From: CAWJNF01 sp963844235
GTDB taxonomy: Bacteria; Actinomycetota; Thermoleophilia; Gaiellales; Gaiellaceae
Reading direction: 5' to 3'
Assembly: GCA_963844235.1 (NCBI GenBank)
Contig: CAWJNF010000002.1
Span: forward strand, 1 to 64,000
Length of the DNA: 64,000 nucleotides
In this document: positions 51,319 through 60,789 of the stretch, in pieces
How positions within the stretch are numbered: position 1 is the stretch's first letter
Layout of the letters: every line of letters starts with the position of its first letter
Made by a program: the position numbers and the translations under genes
The notes under the pieces: model-generated
Told to the model about the DNA's origin: nothing
Databases searched by the model: none
The model's input: only the letters and a program-made list of their open reading frames with translations

Positions 51319-53696
51319 GTGTCCGGCGGCGAGGAAACCTGGGTCGGACGCCCGCTCCCCCGCCTCGAGGACGAGGCCCTGCTTCGCGGCGAGGGGCGCT
51401 ACCTCGACGATCTCGACCCTGTTCCCGGCAGCTGTCACGCAGCCGTGCTGCGCTCACAGCTCGGGCATGCGCGTATCTCCCGTCTCGACCCCGGCCCGGC
51501 GCTCGAGCTCTCCGGCGTGGTCGGCGTCCTCACAGGGGCCGACGTCGTCGCGATGTCGAGACCGTTTCCCGCCGGTGTCGAGAGCCCGATCCCGTACCAC
51601 GCCGCCGCGGGCGAGGTCGCACGGTACGCAGGCGAGCCCCTGGCCGTCGTCGTCGCACGCGATCGCTATTCGGCCGAGGACGCGCTCGAGCTCGTCGAGG
51701 TCGACTACGAGCCGCTCGACCCGGTCATGGATCCCCTCGTCGCAGCCGAGACGCCGGGCCTCGTCGCCTCCGACCGCAGCTTCTCGTACGGCGACCCGGA
51801 CGCGGCCTTCGACGGCGCCCACCTCGTCGTGCGGGAGCGCTTCGCATTCCCACGCTGGAGCGCCACCCCGGTCGAGTGCTACGCCGTGGTCGCCGACTGG
51901 AACGCCGCCACCGGGACGCTGACGGCCTGGGCGAACTTCCAGGGGCCCTTCACGCTCCACGGCGTCGCGGCCGCCGCGCTCGGCCTGCCCGGCGCGAAGC
52001 TCCGGCTGCTCACCCCGCCTGACTCGGGCGGCAGCTACGGCGTCAAGGCGTCGGTCTACGCCTACGTCGTGCTCATGGGGCTCGCGTCGATGAAGCTGGG
52101 CGTCCCCGTTCGCTGGATCGAAGACCGGCTCGAGCACCTGGCGGCGAGCGCAGGCTCGACCGCACGTAGCACGGGCGTGGAGGCGGCGTTCGCCGAGGAC
52201 GGCGAGCTGCTGGGGCTCCGCTACGACGCCGTGGAGGACGTCGGCGCCTACGTCCGCGCACCCGAGCCGGCCACGCTCTACCGCATGCACGGCTCGCTCT
52301 CCGGGGCCTACCGGGTTCGCAACGTCGCCGCCCGGAACCGCGTCGTCATGACGAACCGCTGCCCCAGCGGGCTCAACCGGGGCTTCGGCGGCCCCCAGCT
52401 CTACCTCGCCCTCGAGCGGACGATGGCGATCGCGGCCCGGCGCCTCGGCATCGACCCGGCCGACCTCGCCAGGCGCAATCTCGTCCCCTCCGCCGAGCTC
52501 CCCTACCGCACCCCCACGGGAGCGCTCTACGACTCCGGGGACTACCCGGCGTGCCTGGACGACGTCCTGCAGCTCGCCCGCTACGGCGAGTGGCGCGAGG
52601 AGCAGTCCCGCGCGCGCGGGGAGGGCCGGCTCGTCGGTATCGGCCTCGCCTGCGTGGTCGAGCCGTCGGTCTCGAACATGGGCTACATCACGCTGGCCCA
52701 GCCGGCCGAGGAGCGGGCCCTGGGCCTGCCGAAGTCGGGCAACGCGGACGGGGCGAGCGTGCAGGTCGGCCCCCACGGAGGCGTCAGCGTCCGGATCGCG
52801 ACGACACCGCAGGGCCAGGGTCACCGCACCGTGGCCGCCCAGATCGCCGCAGACGCGCTCGGAGTCGCACCCGAGGACGTCGAGGTCCTGACCGACATGG
52901 ACACGGCGACGAGCGCCTGGTCGGTCGCGTCCGGCGCCTACTCCTCCCGGTTCTCGGGCGTGTGCGCCTCGGCCGTGCTTGCCGCGGCAAGCCGCGTGGC
53001 GGACAAGGCGCGCAGTATCGCCGCCCATCTGCTCGAGTGCGCCCCGCAGGACGTCGAGCTCGCCGGCGGCAAGGCGCGGGTCGCCGGCAGCGCCGACGGG
53101 CTCTCGCTACGCCGGATCGCAGGCGTCGCGCACTGGAACCCCGAGTCGCTCCCGGACGGGATGGAGCCCGGCCTGCAGGCGACGGCCTACTTCGCGGCGC
53201 CGAACCTCGACCCGCCCGACGAGGACGACCGCGTCGCCTCGTCCGCCCTCCACGGCTTCATCGTGGACGTCGCCGTCGTCGAGATCGAGCGAGCGACCGG
53301 CGAGGTGCGCGTGCTCGACTACGCGACCGTCCACGACGCGGGCAGGCTCCTCAACCCGCTCCTCGCCGACGGCCAGATGCGAGGCGGCTTCGCGCACGGC
53401 GCCGGCGCGGCTCTCTTCGAGCGGACGGCCTACGACGAGGACGGGAACCTGCTCACCTCGAGCTTCATGGACTACCTCTGCCCGACGGCGGCGGATCTCC
53501 CGCCGCTCAGATCGGCGCACCGCGAGACTCCGTCCCCGTTCACGCCGCTCGGCGCGAAGGGGCTCGGGGAGGGAAACACGATGAGCGCTCCCGCCGCGCA
53601 TTGCGAACGCGGTCGCGGACGCGCTCGGCCGCGACGACGTCGAGCTGCCGCTGACCCCTCCGCGCGTCTGGGCGCTGCTCCAGGAGCAGGCAACAT
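51319..53696 (+). CDS. Molybdenum hydroxylase large subunit (xanthine-dehydrogenase family), one extra base
   Basis: GTG at 51319. The ~792-residue subunit shows WVGRPLPRLEDEALLRGEGR, a Moco-binding region (GGSYGVKASVYAYVVLMG, LNRGFGGPQLYLALERTM, TTPQGQGHRTVAAQIAADA) and the catalytic Glu of AKGLGEGNTMSAPAA. The CoxL AYRCSFR motif is absent, so CO oxidation is unlikely. At 53599 an extra C in GCCGCGCATTGCG shifts the frame; removing it gives IANAVADALGRDDVELPLT and a TGA at 53696-53698 overlapping the next ATG. Without this correction the gene appears fused to the FAD subunit. Substrate unknown. Confidence 0.88.
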
Positions 53697-54576
53697 GAAG
53701 CCGCCGCCGTTCGAAGTCGTCCGCGCGGCCACGGTCGAGGCGGCGCTCGAGGTCCTCGGCGAGCGGGGAGACGACGCGAAGGTGCTCGCGGGTGGGCAGA
53801 GCCTGGTTCCCCTGCTGAACATGCGCTTCGCCCGCCCGCTCGTGCTCGTCGACATCAACGCCATCCCCGGGCTCGGTTCCGTCAGGATCGCGAACGACGT
53901 CGTCCGGGTGGGCGCCCTCGCGCGCCAGTCGGCCTTCGCCTCCGACCCGTTGGTCCACGAGCGGGTGCCGCTCGCGGCGGAGTGCATGCCCTACGTCGGC
54001 CACTTCGTGACGCGCAATCGCGGTACGGTGGGCGGCTCGATCGCCCATGCCGACGCCCGCGCCGAGCTGCCGCTGGCGCTCACGGTGCTCGGCGGCAAGG
54101 TGACGATCTGCACGCCGAGCGGCGGCTTTCGCAACGTCCTCGCGGAGAGGTTCTTCGTCACGCACTTCACGAGCGTGCTCGCGCCGACCGAGCTCGTCGT
54201 CGAGACGCTCTGGCCGGCGGCCCGGCCCGGCTCCGGCTTCGCGTTCGAGGAGTTCGCGCTGCGGCGAGGCGACTACGCGCTCGGCATGGCCGCCTGCGCG
54301 CTCCGGATCGAAGACGGCCGCGCCGCCGACGTGCGGATCGGGGTCGGCTCGGTCGGCGACCGACCGCTCCTGCTCACCGACCTCTCGGCTCGGGTCTCCG
54401 GGCACGCCGTCGACTCCGTGCTTGCCCGCGAGATCGGAGCCGGCGCGGCCGCCGCCGTCGACCCGGCCGACAGCCTGCACGCCTCCGCCGCCTACCAGCG
54501 CCACCTGACCGGCCACCTCGTCGAGCGGGCGCTGCTGCGGGCGTGGGCGAACGCCGACGGCGAAGGCGAGCCCTGA
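53695..54576 (+). CDS. FAD-binding medium subunit of the molybdenum hydroxylase
   Basis: ATG at 53695 overlaps the corrected end of the large-subunit gene (ATGA). The ~293-residue protein has PPPFEVVRAATVEAALEVLG, the FAD motif VLAGGQSLVPLLNMRFARP, RNRGTVGGSIAHADARAELP and the C-terminal half FVTHFTSVLAPTELVVETLW. It passes electrons from the [2Fe-2S] small subunit to the acceptor. The stop TGA shares one base with the next ATG. Confidence 0.9.
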   Translation: MKPPPFEVVRAATVEAALEVLGERGDDAKVLAGGQSLVPLLNMRFARPLVLVDINAIPGLGSVRIANDVVRVGALARQSAFASDPLVHERVPLAAECMPYVGHFVTRNRGTVGGSIAHADARAELPLALTVLGGKVTICTPSGGFRNVLAERFFVTHFTSVLAPTELVVETLWPAARPGSGFAFEEFALRRGDYALGMAACALRIEDGRAADVRIGVGSVGDRPLLLTDLSARVSGHAVDSVLAREIGAGAAAAVDPADSLHASAAYQRHLTGHLVERALLRAWANADGEGEP

Positions 54577-55142
54577 TGGACCGCCGCACGAGCTTCGGCG
54601 CAGCCGAGGCAACGCAGATCGAGGTGACCGTGAACGGGCGCCGCTACCGCGAGCCCGTGACGGAGTCCCGCCTCCTGCTGTCGGACTTCCTCCGCCACAC
54701 GCTGCACCTCACGGGCACACACGTGGGTTGCGAGCACGGCGTCTGTGGCGCCTGCACCGTGATCCTCGACGACGTGTCGGTGCGCTCGTGCCTGCTCCTC
54801 GCCGTCCAGGCCGACGGCGCGGAGATCCGAACCGTCGAGGCCCTGGCGGCGGACGGGGAGCTGAACCCGCTTCAGCGGGCCTTCCGGGAGCAGCACGCGC
54901 TGCAGTGCGGCTTCTGCACCCCGGGGATCCTGATGGCCGCCACCGACTTCCTCGAGCGCCACCCCGCGCCCTCGCGCGATGAGATCGTCGATCTGCTCTC
55001 CGGCCACCTCTGCCGCTGCACCGGCTACGAGCCGATCGTGGAGGCGATCCTCAAGGTTTCCCGTGAGGGAAACCCGTCTTCCCGTGAGGGAAACCCGTCT
55101 TCCCGTGAGGGAAACCCGTCTTCCCGTGAGGGAAACCCGTGA
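54576..55142 (+). CDS. [2Fe-2S] small subunit of the molybdenum hydroxylase, with repeat tail
   Basis: ATG at 54576. The N-terminal ferredoxin domain has GCEHGVCGACTVILDD and the second cluster domain has LQCGFCTPGILMAATDFLE and GHLCRCTGYEPIVEAILK: all eight iron-sulfur Cys are present. Length of the conserved part is ~160 residues, normal for this subunit. After VSREGNP come three more copies of SSREGNP, encoded by four 21-bp tandem repeats, which lengthen the protein by an unconserved tail before TGA at 55140. The stop overlaps the ligase start (GTGA). Confidence 0.92.
   Translation: MDRRTSFGAAEATQIEVTVNGRRYREPVTESRLLLSDFLRHTLHLTGTHVGCEHGVCGACTVILDDVSVRSCLLLAVQADGAEIRTVEALAADGELNPLQRAFREQHALQCGFCTPGILMAATDFLERHPAPSRDEIVDLLSGHLCRCTGYEPIVEAILKVSREGNPSSREGNPSSREGNPSSREGNP
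55058..55141 (+). repeat. Four tandem 21-bp repeats at the small-subunit gene end
   Basis: Units start at 55058, 55079, 55100 and 55121. Each holds the palindrome TTCCC, GTGA, GGGAA and then ACCCG. A 21-bp period keeps the frame, so copy-number changes add or remove seven residues. The last unit supplies the ribosome-proximal sequence and start of the ligase gene. Confidence 0.92.
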
Positions 55143-56575
55143 ACCTCGCGCTCTCCCTCCTCTACGCGGCCGAGCGCACGCCCGACGCCGAGGCGCTCGT
55201 CGACGGCGACATCCGGCTCACGTACGCCGCGCTGCGGGAGCGGGCGGCGAGGCTCGCGAACGGCCTCGCCAAACGGGGTGTGTCCGCCGGAGACCGCATC
55301 GCCGCCGTCGCCCGGAACCGCCGCGAGACGGTGCAGCTCTTCTGGGCGTGCCAGTGGCTCGGCGCGGTCTTCGTGCCGCTGTCCTGGCGCGTCGCCCCGG
55401 AGGAGATCGAGTACTGCCGAACGGACGCGGGCGCACGCATGTTCTTCGAGGGCGACAGCGCGGTCTCCCAGATCCTCCACCCGGAAGAGCACCCGGGCGC
55501 GCTCCGCCTCGACGAGCGCGAACCGGCGATCATGCTCTACACGTCCGGGACGACCGGGCGGCCCAAGGGTGTGCCCCGATCGCACCGCGCCGAGCGCGCG
55601 GGTGGCCTCTCCCAGGCGATCCAGCACGGCTACCGCATCGGCGACCGCACGCTCGGCGTCATGCCGCTCTACCACACGATGGGTGACCACTCGCTCATCG
55701 CCATGAGCCTGATCGGCGGCTGCTACGTCTGCCAGCAGAGCTGGGACCCGGAGGAGGCGCTGCGGCTGATCGAGGCGGAGCGGATCACGTCGCTCTACCT
55801 CGCCCCCACGCTCTTTCACGACCTCGTCCACTGCCCGGCGCTCGGCTGCTACGACACCACCTCGGTCGAGGCAATCGGGTATGCGGGCGCCGCCATGACG
55901 CGGGCGCTGGCCGAGCGGGTGAACGAGGCGTTCGAGCCGCGCGTCTTCGTCAACCACTACGGCTCGACCGAGATCTACACGTTCTCGATCCATCGCGACC
56001 AGGCCGCGAAGCCGGGTTGCGCCGGACGGGCGGCGCTGAACTCGCGGCTGCGGCTCGTGCGCCCGGATCCCGAAGCCAGCCCGGACGACCTCGCCGGGCC
56101 CGGTCAGGAGGGTCAGATCATCTGCCACATGGGCTCCGACGAGGCGTTCGAGGGCTACTGGCAGCGGTCCGACGCCGACGCGAAGGCGCTCCACGGCGGC
56201 TGGTACTTCACCGGCGACCTCGGCCGCCTCGACGAGGACGGCGACCTCTGGATCGTCGGCCGGGTGGACGACATGATCATCTCCGGGGGAGAGAACATCC
56301 ATCCGCTCGAGGTCGAGGACGCGCTCGCCGGCCATCCGAAGGTCCGCGAGTCCGCGGTCGTCGGGGCCGCCGACGACCGCTTCGGCCAACGCGTGATCGC
56401 CGTGGTCGTCGCCGACCCGGGCACGACGGGCGAGGAGCTCGACGCGTTCTGCCTCGAGAGCTCGACGCTCGCGCGCTTCAAGCGCCCACGCGAGTACCGC
56501 TTCGTCGACGAGCTGCCGAAGAGCCCGTCCGGCAAGATCCTGCGCCGGGTGCTGCGCGAGAAGGAGGAGACGTGA
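55139..56575 (+). CDS. AMP-dependent acyl-CoA ligase
   Basis: GTG at 55139 overlaps the previous stop. The 478-residue protein has the ANL motifs: YTSGTTGRPKGVPRSHRAE (P-loop), VNHYGSTEIYTF (A5), GWYFTGDLGRLDEDGDLW (A7), GRVDDMIISGGENIHPLEVE (A8) and the acyl-transfer Lys in PKSPSGKILRRVL. The size and the crotonobetaine-CoA-ligase-like composition fit small-organic-acid ligases; the substrate may come from the adjacent molybdenum hydroxylase. It overlaps the next gene by four bases. Confidence 0.9.
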   Translation: MNLALSLLYAAERTPDAEALVDGDIRLTYAALRERAARLANGLAKRGVSAGDRIAAVARNRRETVQLFWACQWLGAVFVPLSWRVAPEEIEYCRTDAGARMFFEGDSAVSQILHPEEHPGALRLDEREPAIMLYTSGTTGRPKGVPRSHRAERAGGLSQAIQHGYRIGDRTLGVMPLYHTMGDHSLIAMSLIGGCYVCQQSWDPEEALRLIEAERITSLYLAPTLFHDLVHCPALGCYDTTSVEAIGYAGAAMTRALAERVNEAFEPRVFVNHYGSTEIYTFSIHRDQAAKPGCAGRAALNSRLRLVRPDPEASPDDLAGPGQEGQIICHMGSDEAFEGYWQRSDADAKALHGGWYFTGDLGRLDEDGDLWIVGRVDDMIISGGENIHPLEVEDALAGHPKVRESAVVGAADDRFGQRVIAVVVADPGTTGEELDAFCLESSTLARFKRPREYRFVDELPKSPSGKILRRVLREKEET

Positions 56576-57351
56576 CCGAGTACGACGGCTTCCGCGTCGA
56601 GCGCGACGAGGCGCGCAGTGTGGCCACGATCACGCTCGACGTCCCGGAGAAGATGAACCGCGTATCGATGGCCGCGCGCGAGCAGCTCGCGGCGTTGTTC
56701 GCCGAGCTCGGCGCTGACACGAACGTGCACGTCATCGTCCTGACCGGCGCCGGCGACAAGGCGTTCACCGCGGGAGGCGACATACCCGGCTTCATGGAGA
56801 AGCAGCCGGAGCACCTGTCGCGCCTGCACTGGAACGTCGCCGCCCCGGAGCGCTGCCCGAAGCCCGTCGTGTGCGCGATCCGGGGCTTCTGCCTCGGCGT
56901 CGGCCTCGAGCTCGCGCTCGCCTGCGACTTCCGCGTCTGCACGGACGACGCGCAGCTCGGGCTGCCGGAGATCGGGCTCGGCATGATCCCGGGCTCCGGC
57001 GGAACACAGCGGCTGGCGCGGCTGATCGGGCTCTCCCGGGCGAAGGACGTGATCATGCGTCGCAAGCGCATCCCGGCGCAGGACGCGCTCGCCTGGGGCC
57101 TTGTCTCCGAGGTCGTGCCCGCGCCGGAGCTCGACGAGGCGGTCGGCCGAGTCGTCGACGATCTGCTCGAGCTCTCGCCGCTCGCGCTTGCGGTCTGCAA
57201 GCGCGTTCTCAACCTCGCCTACGACGGCCCGCTGCACCTCGGCCTCCAGATCGAGGGCCTCGCGTACGGGATGCTGCGCTCGTCCGAGGACTTCGCCGAG
57301 GGCGTGGACGCGTTCGTCTCCAAGCGCACGCCCACCTGGAAGGGCGAGTAG
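56572..57351 (+). CDS. Enoyl-CoA hydratase/isomerase family protein
   Basis: GTG at 56572. The 259-residue protein follows the crotonase fold: ATITLDVPEKMNRVSM, GDKAFTAGGDIPGFME (oxyanion loop), CAIRGFCLGVGLELALACDF (second oxyanion and CoA loop) and LGLPEIGLGMIPGSGGTQRL with Glu at the E144-type position. Glu at the second catalytic position is replaced by a Gly/Ser context, so isomerase or carnitinyl-type activity is possible. It completes the five-gene operon 51319-57351 and would act on the acyl-CoA made by the ligase. Confidence 0.9.
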   Translation: MTEYDGFRVERDEARSVATITLDVPEKMNRVSMAAREQLAALFAELGADTNVHVIVLTGAGDKAFTAGGDIPGFMEKQPEHLSRLHWNVAAPERCPKPVVCAIRGFCLGVGLELALACDFRVCTDDAQLGLPEIGLGMIPGSGGTQRLARLIGLSRAKDVIMRRKRIPAQDALAWGLVSEVVPAPELDEAVGRVVDDLLELSPLALAVCKRVLNLAYDGPLHLGLQIEGLAYGMLRSSEDFAEGVDAFVSKRTPTWKGE

Positions 57352-57419
57352 AGCGCCTAACCGAAAGGAGACCCGCCCGGCTGGGTGCGATGGCTGCGGC
57401 CGAGGCAAGGACGCAGGAA

Positions 57420-57446
57420 GCGTGCGTATCCGGAGGATACGTGCGC
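57420..57446. terminator. Hairpin between convergent genes
   Basis: GCGTGCGTATCC and GGATACGTGCGC pair at 10 of 12 positions around GGA. It lies in the 190-bp gap between the operon end (57351) and the leftward choice-of-anchor gene (57542), fitting a two-way terminator without a T-run. The rest of the gap shows no gene. Confidence 0.5.
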
Positions 57447-57541
57447 GACCGAGGACACAGCATCGGGCCAGCAAGCGCGGCCAGACGGCGCAGTGCTTCG
57501 TTCTGTTGGGCGCTCTTAGCCGCCGGGCCGCTCGGCGGCGA

Positions 57542-58784
57542 CTACTGGTCCGTCGTCGTCACGGCGGCGCCCAGCCCCGTGCCGGAGAGGTCGACGCGCC
57601 CGGCGAGACCGCCGCGCGTCTCGACCTCGAGCGCGGCTGAGCGCTCGCCCTCCTCGGCGGGCGCGAAGGAGAGATCGACCGCGCACGTCTCACCCGGCTC
57701 GAGCTCGACTTCCTCGGCGCACGTGCTGGAGTCCGCGATCGTGTAGTCACCGAGTGCCGGCCCGGCGAGCTCGAGGAGCGACAGCACCAGAACGGCCGTG
57801 CCGCCGTTCGTGATCGTGACCGTCTCGACGTCGCTCGTCGAGCCGACGTCCTCCTCGCCGAAGTCGATCGTGGACGGGTCGAGCGCGAGCTGCGCCTGCC
57901 CCCGGCCCGCTCCTCGCAGCTCGACTCCGGTGGGGCTGCCCTCGGCGTCATGGACGATGACGAGCTCGGCCGTCCGCCCGCCGCCCTCGGACGGCCTGAA
58001 GGTCACGGCGATCTCGCACGAGGCGCCGGCCGGGAGCCCCGCCTCGGTCGTGCAGTCGGTCGCCCGCCCGATGCTGAAGACACCGGCGTCCGCGCCGTCG
58101 ACGAGGATGTCCTCGATCGCAAGCGGCGCGTTGCCCGCGTTCGTCATGGTGACCGTGCGCGTGCGCGACTTGCCGATGAGGACCGTGCCGAGATCGAGCC
58201 GCTGCGTATCGAGGACGACGGTCGCCGCGCCGATCGCCCGTGCCGTGGAGGTCGACGCGCAGCGGTGACTCTCTGCCGGCGACGCGGATCACGACCGCCG
58301 CCTCCCGCTCCTCTCGCGCCCGCGGCTGGAAGCGGACACCGATCGTGCAGGAGGCGCCCTCGTCGAGCTGGCGCTCGGAGGAGCACGTCGTCGCATCGGC
58401 GAGCTGGAAGTCCTGGGCGTCCTGCCCCTCGATCGCGATGGACGAGATCTGCAGCTCCTGCGATGACTCGTTGTCGACCGTGACCGACACGACCGGGCTG
58501 CGCTCGCCGAGATCCTGGTCGCCGAAGTCGACGCTGCGGGGCAGCACCTCGACGTCGCCGTCCGCGCCTTGGTCACGGAGGACGAGCGCCCAGACGAGAG
58601 CCCCGGCCGCGACCAGCAGCGCGAGCGTGAAGAACGCGGCCATCCAGCCGCGGCCCGAGCCGCCGCCGCGCCGTGGCGGAGGCCTCTCTTCCCGCGCGTA
58701 GGGGTCGTACGGCGCCGGTTGTGCGCGCGCGTAGTCGCGTGTGTCCTCGACCTGGGCTTCCGGATCCGTTCCGCGACGCCGCAC
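57542..58784 (-). CDS. Membrane-anchored choice-of-anchor D protein, one extra base
   Basis: GTG at 58784. A cytoplasmic Arg/Pro-rich tail is followed by a span (WMAAFFTLALLVAAGALVWA, ~47-68) and three Ig-like ASH/choice-of-anchor-D repeats. Each repeat starts SVDFGDQDLGERS-, LDLGTVLIGKSRTR- or IDFGEEDVGSTSDV- and has a Cys pair and GxSC or GETC turn (GASCTIGVRFQP, GETCAVDLSFAP). An extra C at about 58235 shifts the frame between repeats one and two (GGCGATCGGCG); removing it gives ~413 residues. Such proteins sit on the outer face of the membrane as adhesion or scaffold modules. Confidence 0.82.
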
Positions 58785-58807
58785 CCACTCGAGTGTAGGT
58801 TGTCGCC

Positions 58808-59938
58808 GTGACGCCAGACCAGTCGGGCGGGTCGGATCCTTCCGTCGCTGCGCGAGGCGGCGTGGGCCTGGGCCGTGTCGACGCCGAGCTGCTCAGAGCG
58901 TACGCGGAGACCGCGCTCTCGGCCGCCGGCGCCGGTGACGACGACGCCTCGGCGTGGGCCGAGCTGATGGTGCACGCGTCGCTGCGCGGCGTCGACTCCC
59001 ACGGCGTCGTGTCGCTGTTGCCGGTGTTCTGCGAGCAGGCGCAGGCCGGAATCGGCGCCGCCGGAACGGCTCCCGGGCTCGCCGAGGAGCACGGCGCCGC
59101 ATGCGTCGTCGAGGGCCGCCGCGCCGGAGGGGCGCGCACGGCCAGGATGGCCATGGCCGCAGCGGCCGAGCGCGCGCGCGGTAACGGCGTCGGGGTGACC
59201 GTTACCCGCTCGATCGGCTACTTCGGCGCGCTCGCCTGGACTGTCGAGCCCGCGGCCGTCGAAGGGCTCATCGCCGTCTGCGCGTGCAACGCGATGGCGT
59301 TCGTGGCTCCGTACGGCGGCCGCGAGGCGCTGCACGGCACGAATCCGATGGCCTTCGCGATCCCCGCTGAGCCCGACCCGATCGTCGTCGACATGCGGAC
59401 GAACGCCTTCAGGATGGCCGACTACCGGGCCGGGCTCGACGAGGGCCGGCCGCTACCCGACGGCGTGCTGCTCGGTCCCGAGGGGCAGTTCATCACGGAC
59501 GTCGCCGAGCTCGAGCGCCTCGGCTGGGAGGCCGCGGTGTCCCTGCCCGCTGCCGGCGCCAAGGGATACGGCCTCGCGCTCGTCGTCGACGTCCTGACCG
59601 CCGCCCTGGCGGGAACGCCGATCGGCCGCGAGATCCGCGGCTGGAACGACGAGCAGTCCGGACTGGCCGCGTTCTTCCTCGCCCTCGATCCGGTTGCGTT
59701 CGGCCCGCCCGAGCGCTTCGCGGCCGCCGTCAGGAGCCTGGCGGAGCAGGCACACGCCACCGCTCCGCTCGAGGAGGGCGTCCCGGTGCGGCTTCCCGGC
59801 GAGCGCGCCTCCGCGGAACGCCGCCTACGGCTGGCAAACGGCGTGCCGCTGGACGCGGGCGCCTGGGAGCGGATGGCGTCGGAGCTACGCGCGCTCGGAA
59901 TCGAGCCGCCGCCGGCTCCCGCCGCCCTCGGCTCGTGA
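58808..59938 (+). CDS. Ldh-family malate/lactate-type dehydrogenase
   Basis: GTG at 58808. The 376-residue protein is of the Ldh/AllD superfamily: LMVHASLRGVDSHGVV (catalytic His), GVTVTRSIGYFGALAWTV, VCACNAMAFVAPYGGREAL, HGTNPMAFAIPAEPDPIVVD and AAGAKGYGLALVVDVLTAAL. These enzymes oxidise 2-hydroxy acids (malate, lactate, ureidoglycolate, sulfolactate) with NAD(P). Substrate unknown. The stop overlaps the following amidohydrolase start (GTGA), so the two form one operon. Confidence 0.88.
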   Translation: MTPDQSGGSDPSVAARGGVGLGRVDAELLRAYAETALSAAGAGDDDASAWAELMVHASLRGVDSHGVVSLLPVFCEQAQAGIGAAGTAPGLAEEHGAACVVEGRRAGGARTARMAMAAAAERARGNGVGVTVTRSIGYFGALAWTVEPAAVEGLIAVCACNAMAFVAPYGGREALHGTNPMAFAIPAEPDPIVVDMRTNAFRMADYRAGLDEGRPLPDGVLLGPEGQFITDVAELERLGWEAAVSLPAAGAKGYGLALVVDVLTAALAGTPIGREIRGWNDEQSGLAAFFLALDPVAFGPPERFAAAVRSLAEQAHATAPLEEGVPVRLPGERASAERRLRLANGVPLDAGAWERMASELRALGIEPPPAPAALGS

Positions 59939-60777
59939 TCGTCGACTGCCACACGCACCTCTGGGCGCCGCCGCATCTCGGGCCCCCGTTCACGGAGGAG
60001 GTGCGCGGCCCGGGTGGCTCCGCACCCGATCTGAGCGCTGACCCGGACGCGCACCGGCAAGGCACCGTCGCGGCCGATGCCGTCTGCGTCTTCGCCTTCC
60101 GGGCGCGACGGCTCGGCGTCCTCGTCCCCAACGACTACGTCGCCGAGTACGTCGCGACCGACCCCGGGCGGCTCTACGGCTACGCCTGCGTCGATCCAAC
60201 GGAGCCCGGAGCGCTGGCCGAGCTCGATCGCTGCGTGCTCGAGCTCGGGCTGCACGGGCTCAAGCTCGTCCCGACGTACGGCGGGTGGCATCCGCTCGAC
60301 GAACGGGCCCTGGCCGTCTACGGCCGCGCCGAGGAGCTGGGACTGCCGGTCACGTTCCATTTCGGCACGACACCGCATCCCCTGGCCGAGCTCGAGTACG
60401 CACGGCCGATCCACGTCGACGAGATCGCCCGCCGCTTCCCGCGCCTGCGGCTCGTGATCGCCCACGTCGCCCATCCGTGGGAGGCGGAGGCGCTCGTCGT
60501 TTGCCGCAAGCACGAGCACGTGTTCGCCGACGTCTCGGCGCTGGTCTACCGGCCGTTCCAGCTCTACGGGACGCTGCGCCTCGCGATCGAGTACGCGATC
60601 GACGGCAAGCTGCTGCTCGGCTCGGACTTCCCGTGGCTCACGACCGCGCAGGAGATCGAAGGCCTCCGGCGCCTGACCGTTGCCGACCCCGACCGGGCAC
60701 GACCGATTCCCGAAGACGTCGTCGAGGGCATCGTGCACCGCGACACGCTCAGCCTGCTCGGCCTGCTGGTCAGCTGA
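59935..60777 (+). CDS. Amidohydrolase-superfamily TIM barrel
   Basis: GTG at 59935. The 280-residue protein begins IVDCHTHLWAPPHLG (metal His-x-His), then HGLKLVPTYGGWHPLD, FHFGTTPHPLAELEYARPIH, VIAHVAHPWEAEALVV and LLGSDFPWLTTAQEI (metal Asp). This is the ACMSD/2-pyrone-dicarboxylate-lactonase-like branch, which decarboxylates or hydrolyses small acids with a zinc ion. Coupled to the Ldh-type dehydrogenase by four bases, it probably acts on the same metabolite. Substrate unknown. Confidence 0.87.
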   Translation: MIVDCHTHLWAPPHLGPPFTEEVRGPGGSAPDLSADPDAHRQGTVAADAVCVFAFRARRLGVLVPNDYVAEYVATDPGRLYGYACVDPTEPGALAELDRCVLELGLHGLKLVPTYGGWHPLDERALAVYGRAEELGLPVTFHFGTTPHPLAELEYARPIHVDEIARRFPRLRLVIAHVAHPWEAEALVVCRKHEHVFADVSALVYRPFQLYGTLRLAIEYAIDGKLLLGSDFPWLTTAQEIEGLRRLTVADPDRARPIPEDVVEGIVHRDTLSLLGLLVS

Positions 60778-60789
60778 GCTCGGGTTCAC

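Noticed and set aside
51319..54576. A real fusion of the molybdenum large subunit with the FAD subunit
   Set aside because: The join is caused by one extra C at 53599; removing it restores a conserved C-terminus and a normal ATGA overlap.
55058..55141. CRISPR-like array
   Set aside because: Units are contiguous identical 21-mers with no unique spacers.
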